Below, one piece after another: positions 6,550 through 10,971 of a stretch of 10,971 bases of DNA. The position numbers were made by a program, and so were the translations under genes. How positions within the stretch are numbered: position 1 is the first letter of the stretch; every line of letters begins with the position of its first letter. The notes under the pieces are model-generated. The model made no database searches. It worked only from the letters and a program-made list of their open reading frames with translations, and was not told the origin of the DNA. Source of the DNA: Hymenobacter sp. (GTDB lineage: Bacteria; Bacteroidota; Bacteroidia; Cytophagales; Hymenobacteraceae); contig JANYFQ010000242.1 in the NCBI GenBank assembly GCA_025362615.1, forward strand, positions 1 through 10,971, written 5' to 3'.

Positions 6550-6557
6550 CAAAGGTA
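6550..6557 (-). promoter_or_regulatory. Candidate Bacteroidota -7 box for the kinase operon
   Basis: Read on the minus strand, 6557 to 6550 is tacctttg, an exact match to the TAnnTTTG -7 consensus of Bacteroidota primary sigma factor. It ends only 4 bases before the kinase ATG, so transcription would start at or within a few bases of the start codon, giving a leaderless or near-leaderless mRNA. No good -33 TTTG sits at normal spacing (the nearest TTTC is 29 bases upstream), so chance occurrence is possible. Confidence 0.35.
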
Positions 6558-6606
6558 AGCGGGGGGCGCAGGCGGGGCTTCTGGCCGAAACCGGCCGCCG
6601 GGTGCC

Positions 6607-6656
6607 GCCACTCGTGGAGGTGGGCTACCGTTCGTCAGGTGGGGCTTACCACTCGT
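6607..6656 (+). promoter_or_regulatory. Three phased LytTR-like direct repeats
   Basis: Three 9-bp copies lie at 6607-6615 (GCCACTCGT), 6627-6635 (ACCGTTCGT) and 6648-6656 (ACCACTCGT), with starts 20 and 21 bp apart, two helical turns. The published LytTR site, from memory, is a direct repeat of [TA][AC][CA]GTTN[AG][TG] separated by 12-13 bp. The middle copy fits it fully; the spacing between the last two (12 bp) also fits. The flanking bases aggtggg...tacc are partly repeated too (6618-6636 and 6637-6657). They lie 62-111 bp upstream of the kinase ATG and 94-143 bp upstream of the surface protein ATG, so either gene could be the target. Confidence 0.5.
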
Positions 6657-6660
6657 CAAG

Positions 6661-6697
6661 TTTCGCTGGTAGCGGCTGGAGGGGCGGATGAATTTTG
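6661..6697 (+). promoter_or_regulatory. Weak candidate promoter for the giant surface protein
   Basis: A tttc at 6661-6664 followed after 25 bases by gaattttg (6690-6697) resembles a TTTG / TAnnTTTG Bacteroidota promoter with one mismatch in each box and a long spacer. Transcription would start near 6704, leaving an untranslated leader of about 45 bases. If real, the LytTR-like repeats sit just upstream of the -33 box, a normal activator position. The local drop to AT-rich sequence from 6690 to 6749 supports a promoter or leader here, weakly. Confidence 0.2.
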
Positions 6698-6749
6698 TGC
6701 TATCAAATCACCTGAAAAGAAACCTCAAGCCATCCCTAACCCCACTTTT

Positions 6750-9700
6750 ATGAACTCCTTGTTTTCCATTTTCAACTGGCGGCGTGCGCCCCAGCGGCGG
6801 CCGGCCGGCCTGGCTTCTTACACCCGCTGGCGGCGGGCCGGGCGCACCTGGGCCTGGTTGCTGCCGGTGCTGCTGGCCGCCCCAACGGCGGGCCTGCTGG
6901 CCCAAACGCCCACCCTCACCGGCACCACGCCGTACCGCAACCAGCCCAACGCGCCGGGTGCCGGCAACGTGAGCCTGACCTTCAACCGCACGATTGACGC
7001 GGCCACGATTGCCAACATCAAGGTGCACGGCAACCAGCGGCGCGGGCAGCGGGCCGGCACCTACGGCGGCGGCGGCACCACCACCGTCACCTTCGACCCC
7101 ACGCAGGACGTGGCCGTGGGCGAAAAAATAAGCGTGACCGTGCCCGCCAGCGTGACCGGCGGCGGCGTGGCGGCGGCCAAGCAGGTGCTCCAGTTCACGG
7201 GCCGGGCCATTGGCGGCTCGGGCACGCTGAGCGGCACCCAGGCGGTGGTGCTGGGCACGCAGGCGCAGCCCAAGCAGGCAGACCAGTTGGTGCTGGGCGA
7301 CGTGAACAACGACGGCATCACCGACCTGGTGGCGCAGAGCTACGACAACACGACCGGGTACGGCCTGAGTGTGCGCATGGGCACGGCCAGCGGCACGTTT
7401 GCCACCACGGGCACTTACCTGGCTACGCCCAGCGCGTACGCCGACCACCTGGAGCTGGCCGACCTGGACGGCGACGGCGACCTCGACCTGCTGGGCAACA
7501 ACCGCAGCTCGCAGCCCAATTCGAGCATCAGCATCTACCAGAACACCAACGGCACGTTCGCGGCCGTGCCCTCGCCGGTGTACCCGCTGCCTTTTTTCGT
7601 CGGGTTCCCGGATAACCCAAAGGTCAGTTGCCTGCGCATGGGCGACGTGGACGGCGACGGCGACCTGGACGCGGTGATAGGCTATTTCTATTACACAAGC
7701 CCCTCGACGACCAGCAGCCGGTTTGCGGTGCTGCGCAACACCAACGGGGTGCTGACCTACAACGCGGCCGACGTAATGGGCGGCACGGCCGGCTCCGTGG
7801 TCGACCTCGTGCTGGGCGACCTCGACCTGGACGGCGACCTGGACTTGACGGCCGGTTTTGTGCGGGCCAGCAAGCTGACCCAGGCCCGCAACACCGGCAA
7901 CGGGCTGTTTACGGTGCTGCCGGACGTGACCACGAGCGGCTCCACCCGGTTTCTGGCCATCGGCGACGTGAACGGCGACGGCCGGCCGGAAGTAGCCGCG
8001 ATGAGCATCGACAACGCCACGGTGACGCTGGCCCTGAACAACGGCGGCAACCTGACCACCTGCCTGGACTTTGCGGTGGGCGGCCCGGCCGGCAGCATTG
8101 GCCGGAGCGTGGCCCTGGCCGACATGAACGGCGACGGCCGGCTCGACCTCGTGGCCGGCACCGACGACAACGTGGTGCGCGTGCGCTTCAACGCCAGCCC
8201 CGGCGGGGGCGCCAACGTGGGGCCGGGCACCTTCGCAAGCACCGGCCCCGATTTATCGACGCCGGTGAATGCAGGCATGGCCCTGGCCGACCTCGACAAC
8301 GACGGCGACAACGACGTGGTGACGACCAACACCGACGCGCACGTGCGCCTCAACGGCAACCAGAACCCCTGCACCAGCCCCACGAACGCGGCGGCCAGCA
8401 ACATCGACTCCTACCGCGCCGACATCACCTTCGTGGGCGGGGCCGGCACCACGGGCCAGACCATCGACGTGCAGCCGGTGCCCGCGCAGGCGCCGCTGCT
8501 CCTCAACGGCATGTACATTCTGCAAGGGCTGACCGGCAACACCACCTACACGGTGCAAATACTCAGCACCTGCGTGAACGGGGCCAGCGTGCCCCCGGCC
8601 ACCGTCACCTTCACCACCGACCCGTACCCGTGCTCGGCGCCGGTGCTGATGTCGTTTCAAAACGTGACTTCCACCACGGCCACCGCCCACATCAGCGTCA
8701 CCAGCTACGGCCCCACCACCTACACCTTCACGGCCGTGCCGGCCATTACGCCCCAGACCTTCCCGGCGCCCACCTCGGGAGCCACGGCTGACTACGCCCT
8801 GACCGGCCTGACCCCCGGCACCGCCTACACCGTGAGCATGGTGGGCAACTGCGCGGGCAACCAAACCACCACCGCCAGCACCCGCAGCCTGACCACGGCC
8901 CCGGCCGGCAGCACCTGCGACGCGCCCACCGCGCTGAGCGTGGGCAGCATTGCCAACACCTCGGCCAGCGTGAGCTTCACGGCCAGCGCCTCGGCCACCG
9001 ATTACACGGTGACGACTTCGCCGGCCACGACGACGCAAACCCTCACGGCCTCGCCCTTCGCCCTGACCGGCCTGACGGCGGGCACCACCTACACGGTGAA
9101 CATGGTGAGCAACTGCGGCGGCACCACTTCCGGCGCGGCCACGGCCAGCTTCGTCACGACGGGCACGGCCCCGGCCGCCCCGGCCAGCTTTGCCGTGGCC
9201 GTGACGCCGGCCGGGCCGGTGGCCTTTTGCGCTGGCGGCAGCCGCACACTCACGGCTTCAGCTACGTATCCGGCCTTTGCCAGCGGCACCGGGTTCGACT
9301 CGTTTGCCACGGCGGTGGCCCTGCTGCCAGGGGGCAAGGTGCTGGCGGGCGGCAGCTACACCACCTACAACGGCACGGCCGCGCCGCGCCTGGTGCAGCT
9401 CAACGCCGACGGCAGCCGCGCCGCTGGCTTCGCCCTGGCCGGCAGCGGCTTCAACAGCTCGGTAAACGCGCTGGCCACCCAGGCAGACGGGCGCATTCTG
9501 GCGGGCGGCGCTTTCACCCTTTTCAACGGGGCTGCGCAACGCGGCCTGGCGCGCCTCAACGCCGACGGCAGCCTCGACAACACCTTCGCCATCGGCACGG
9601 GCTTTAGCAACCCGGTAAATGCCCTGCTGGTGCAGCCCGATGGCAAAATTGTGGTGGGCGGAGAATTTACAACCTGCAATGGCTTGAGCCGCAATTTCAT

Positions 9701-10971
9701 TGTCCGCCTCAACGCCGACGGCAGCCTCGACAATACTTTTGCCGTGGGTACGGGCTTCGGCACGGCCTTTCCGGCGTACGTGGAAGCGTTGGCCTTGCAG
9801 GCCGACGGCAAAATTTTGGTGGGCGGCAAATTCACCAGCTACAACGGCACCAGCAGCGTGCGCGTGGTCCGGCTGAACGCCGACGGCTCGCTTGATGCCA
9901 GCTTTAACGCGGGCACGGGCTTCGACGGCACCGTGTATGCGCTGGCCGTGCAGGCCGACGGTAAAATCGTGGTCGGCGGGCAGTTTTTCAACTTCAACGG
10001 CGCGACCCACGAGCGCCTGGTCCGGCTCAATGCCAACGGCAGCCTCGATGCCAGCTTTGCCCTGGTGGGCACCGGGCTTGACAACACGGTGCGGGACATT
10101 CGGCTGCAAGCGGACGGCAAAATTGTGGTGGCCGGGCTGTTTCAGGACTACAACGGGGTGCGCCAGAACAGCGTGGCCCGCCTCAACCCCAACGGCAGCT
10201 TCGACACCAGCTTTGCCCAGGTGGGCACGGGTTTGGCGGGGTCGGCACTGAACATAGCTTTGCAGCCCAACGGGCAGGTGGTAGCCGTGGGTAATTTCAC
10301 GCAGTACAACGCGGCGGCGCACAACCGCATCATCCGCCTGAACGCCGACGGCAGCGCCGACGACACGGCCACGCCCGTGGCCGGCGCCACCTACGCCTGG
10401 AGCAACGGGGCCACCGGCCCCAGCATCAGCGTGAGCACGAGCGCCAACTACAGCGCCACGGCCACGGCCGGCGCGGAAACGGCTACGTCCAACGTGGTGG
10501 CCGTGACGGCCCGTGCGCTGGCCGCCATCACCGGCTTCTCGCCCGGCGCAGGGCCGGTGGGCAGCACCATCACCATCAGCGGCGCCGGCTTTTCCCTCGT
10601 GACGGGGGTGCGCTTCAACGGCGTGGCCGCCACTTTTGTGGAAGGCGCCCCCAACCAGCTCACGGCCACCGTGCCGGCCGGCGCCACCACTGGCCCCGTC
10701 ACCGTCTCCACGTTCTGCAACACGGTCGTCAGCACCGCCGATTTCACGGTAGGCGCGCCGGCCTGCAACGCCCCCACGGCCCTGGCCACGAGTAGCATTA
10801 CGCAAACCTCGGCCAGCGTAAGCTTCACGCCCAGCGCCTCGGCCACCGATTACACGGTGACGACCTCGCCGGCCACCACTACCCAAACCATCACGGCCTC
10901 GCCGGTGAGCCTGACCGGCCTGACGGCGGGCACGAGCTACACGGTTAACCTCGTGAGTAACTGCGCCGCTG
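6750..10971 (+). CDS. Giant secreted modular protein: Big_5, FG-GAP/VCBS, FN3, delta-60 propeller, Ig-like, IPT/TIG (3' end outside window)
   Basis: ATG at 6750; 1407 codons are open to the right edge, so the C-terminus is missing. A long basic leader with a hydrophobic core (WAWLLPVLLAAPTAGLLAQ, to about residue 52) is a signal peptide. Next is a Big_5/SbsA-type Ig-like domain (about 53-160), then seven FG-GAP/VCBS units with calcium-loop motifs such as LADLDGDGDLDLLG (7459), MGDVDGDGDLDAVIG (7638) and LADMNGDGRLDLVAG (8118). Three FN3-like domains follow (about 8367-9170), each with Cys pairs. An Ig-like domain starts at 9180 and is interrupted by seven delta-60 repeats (about 9270-10368), resuming at GATYAWSNGATG. 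An IPT/TIG domain (10530-10755) and another FN3 close the visible part. Such proteins are cell-surface or matrix adhesins, often exported by the type IX system, whose C-terminal sorting domain would lie beyond the window. No enzyme domain is seen. Confidence 0.9.
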   Translation, partial: MNSLFSIFNWRRAPQRRPAGLASYTRWRRAGRTWAWLLPVLLAAPTAGLLAQTPTLTGTTPYRNQPNAPGAGNVSLTFNRTIDAATIANIKVHGNQRRGQRAGTYGGGGTTTVTFDPTQDVAVGEKISVTVPASVTGGGVAAAKQVLQFTGRAIGGSGTLSGTQAVVLGTQAQPKQADQLVLGDVNNDGITDLVAQSYDNTTGYGLSVRMGTASGTFATTGTYLATPSAYADHLELADLDGDGDLDLLGNNRSSQPNSSISIYQNTNGTFAAVPSPVYPLPFFVGFPDNPKVSCLRMGDVDGDGDLDAVIGYFYYTSPSTTSSRFAVLRNTNGVLTYNAADVMGGTAGSVVDLVLGDLDLDGDLDLTAGFVRASKLTQARNTGNGLFTVLPDVTTSGSTRFLAIGDVNGDGRPEVAAMSIDNATVTLALNNGGNLTTCLDFAVGGPAGSIGRSVALADMNGDGRLDLVAGTDDNVVRVRFNASPGGGANVGPGTFASTGPDLSTPVNAGMALADLDNDGDNDVVTTNTDAHVRLNGNQNPCTSPTNAAASNIDSYRADITFVGGAGTTGQTIDVQPVPAQAPLLLNGMYILQGLTGNTTYTVQILSTCVNGASVPPATVTFTTDPYPCSAPVLMSFQNVTSTTATAHISVTSYGPTTYTFTAVPAITPQTFPAPTSGATADYALTGLTPGTAYTVSMVGNCAGNQTTTASTRSLTTAPAGSTCDAPTALSVGSIANTSASVSFTASASATDYTVTTSPATTTQTLTASPFALTGLTAGTTYTVNMVSNCGGTTSGAATASFVTTGTAPAAPASFAVAVTPAGPVAFCAGGSRTLTASATYPAFASGTGFDSFATAVALLPGGKVLAGGSYTTYNGTAAPRLVQLNADGSRAAGFALAGSGFNSSVNALATQADGRILAGGAFTLFNGAAQRGLARLNADGSLDNTFAIGTGFSNPVNALLVQPDGKIVVGGEFTTCNGLSRNFIVRLNADGSLDNTFAVGTGFGTAFPAYVEALALQADGKILVGGKFTSYNGTSSVRVVRLNADGSLDASFNAGTGFDGTVYALAVQADGKIVVGGQFFNFNGATHERLVRLNANGSLDASFALVGTGLDNTVRDIRLQADGKIVVAGLFQDYNGVRQNSVARLNPNGSFDTSFAQVGTGLAGSALNIALQPNGQVVAVGNFTQYNAAAHNRIIRLNADGSADDTATPVAGATYAWSNGATGPSISVSTSANYSATATAGAETATSNVVAVTARALAAITGFSPGAGPVGSTITISGAGFSLVTGVRFNGVAATFVEGAPNQLTATVPAGATTGPVTVSTFCNTVVSTADFTVGAPACNAPTALATSSITQTSASVSFTPSASATDYTVTTSPATTTQTITASPVSLTGLTAGTSYTVNLVSNCAA
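7281..8340 (+). repeat. Seven FG-GAP/VCBS repeats (protein level)
   Basis: Seven copies of a motif of the form (L/M/I)(G/A)D(V/L/M)(D/N)xDGxxDLxxG recur every 50-60 codons, beginning near 7293, 7459, 7638, 7812, 7962, 8118 and 8283. Each has a Dx(D/N)xDGxxD calcium-binding loop, except that the fifth ends in PEV rather than LDL. Seven units are the number needed for one closed seven-bladed integrin-like propeller. Confidence 0.85.
8958..9119 (+). repeat. FN3-coding direct repeat, copy A
   Basis: This segment and 10806-10967 are colinear without gaps at an offset of exactly 1848 bases (616 codons), with about 20 mismatches by eye and a 34-base identical core (8983-9016 and 10831-10864). Both encode an FN3 with SASVSFT and SASATDYTVTTSPATTTQT. 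The pair brackets the interrupted Ig-like domain, the delta-60 propeller and the IPT/TIG domain. Confidence 0.85.
9270..10368 (+). repeat. Seven delta-60 repeats forming a propeller
   Basis: Seven units of about 50 codons follow the pattern F-x-x-GTGF...VxALxxQxDGKIxVGGxFxxxNGxxxxxxxRLNADGSLDxx, the delta-60 repeat family. RLNADGS-type ends occur in every unit (near 9400, 9560, 9710, 9877, 10027, 10186, 10342). The last unit is the most diverged (QPNGQVVAVGNF, NADGSADDT). DNA between units is similar enough to allow unequal exchange, but unit lengths vary slightly. Confidence 0.85.
10806..10967 (+). repeat. FN3-coding direct repeat, copy B
   Basis: This is the partner of the segment at 8958-9119, same strand and same frame. 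In this copy several threonine codons are changed synonymously (acg to acc or act), pointing to duplication followed by drift rather than a very recent copy. Confidence 0.85.

Noticed and set aside
6546..6659. Upstream start for the histidine kinase (38 extra codons)
   Set aside because: It would place a Pro-rich stretch before a good signal peptide and would cover the repeats and the -7 box; the ATG at 6545 is better.
7628..8791. Plus-strand +1-frame open reading frame in the VCBS region
   Set aside because: The in-frame VCBS and FN3 motifs continue unbroken through this stretch in the 6750 frame, so neither a frameshift nor an overlapping gene is needed.
8253..9038. Minus-strand Gly/Arg/His/Val-rich open frame
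   Set aside because: Antisense shadow of the VCBS/FN3 coding region.
9270..10368. Regularly spaced repeats that might suggest a CRISPR array
   Set aside because: The units are about 150 bp, degenerate, in frame, and encode delta-60 protein repeats.
9258..10886. 542-codon open frame on the minus strand
   Set aside because: It is antisense to the delta-60 and IPT/TIG region and mirrors its repeats; composition is Gly/Ala/Arg/His/Val without recognisable domains. The plus-strand frame explains the sequence.

Overview
The window looks like chromosomal DNA of a high-GC Bacteroidota, most like Hymenobacter or a relative. The reasons are a TPR sensor kinase paired with a LytTR response regulator, a very large secreted protein built from VCBS/FG-GAP, FN3, delta-60 and IPT/TIG modules with Cys-marked FN3 units, little Shine-Dalgarno signal, and one TAnnTTTG-type promoter box. 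The genus is inferred from family knowledge, not from a marker gene.

Layout. (1) 1-2730, plus strand: an accessory block. A LysM-like protein (65-955) has a GC-rich front and an AT-richer back. A small putative lipoprotein (942-1448) overlaps its end. The AT-richer segment runs from about 286 to 1494 and is flanked on both sides by GC-rich DNA. After it come a short GC-rich coding remnant, a 62-residue orphan ORF, and an SH3b plus cysteine-peptidase-like protein (1783-2730). This is the arrangement expected of a polymorphic effector: conserved delivery front, exchanged C-terminal domain, adjacent candidate immunity gene, displaced old tail. (2) 2830-3477, minus: endonuclease III (nth), with all catalytic residues but with Tyr in place of the fourth iron-sulfur Cys. 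(3) about 3506-3856, plus: the C-terminal stub of a family-4-type glycosyltransferase, cut off next to the nth start. (4) 3928-6545, minus: a two-gene operon of TPR/HisKA_2 histidine kinase followed by LytTR response regulator. (5) 6546-6749: divergent intergenic region with three phased copies of a LytTR-like direct repeat. (6) 6750 to the right edge, plus: a giant modular secreted protein, 1407 codons visible and running out of the window.

How the parts may work together. The kinase senses an envelope or internal signal through its TPR region and passes phosphate to the LytTR regulator. The direct repeats lie between the kinase gene and the giant surface protein gene, so the regulator could control its own operon, the surface protein, or both. 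The left block reads as an antagonism or cell-wall module (LysM, SH3b and a papain-like peptidase are all cell-wall themes), but no delivery-machine gene is inside the window.

The best leads are: the chimeric effector/immunity cassette with its composition break; the phased LytTR-like repeats; the seven-unit delta-60 propeller inserted inside an Ig-like domain of the giant protein; and the Nth lacking one cluster ligand. No tRNA, rRNA, transposase, CRISPR array or replication origin was seen.
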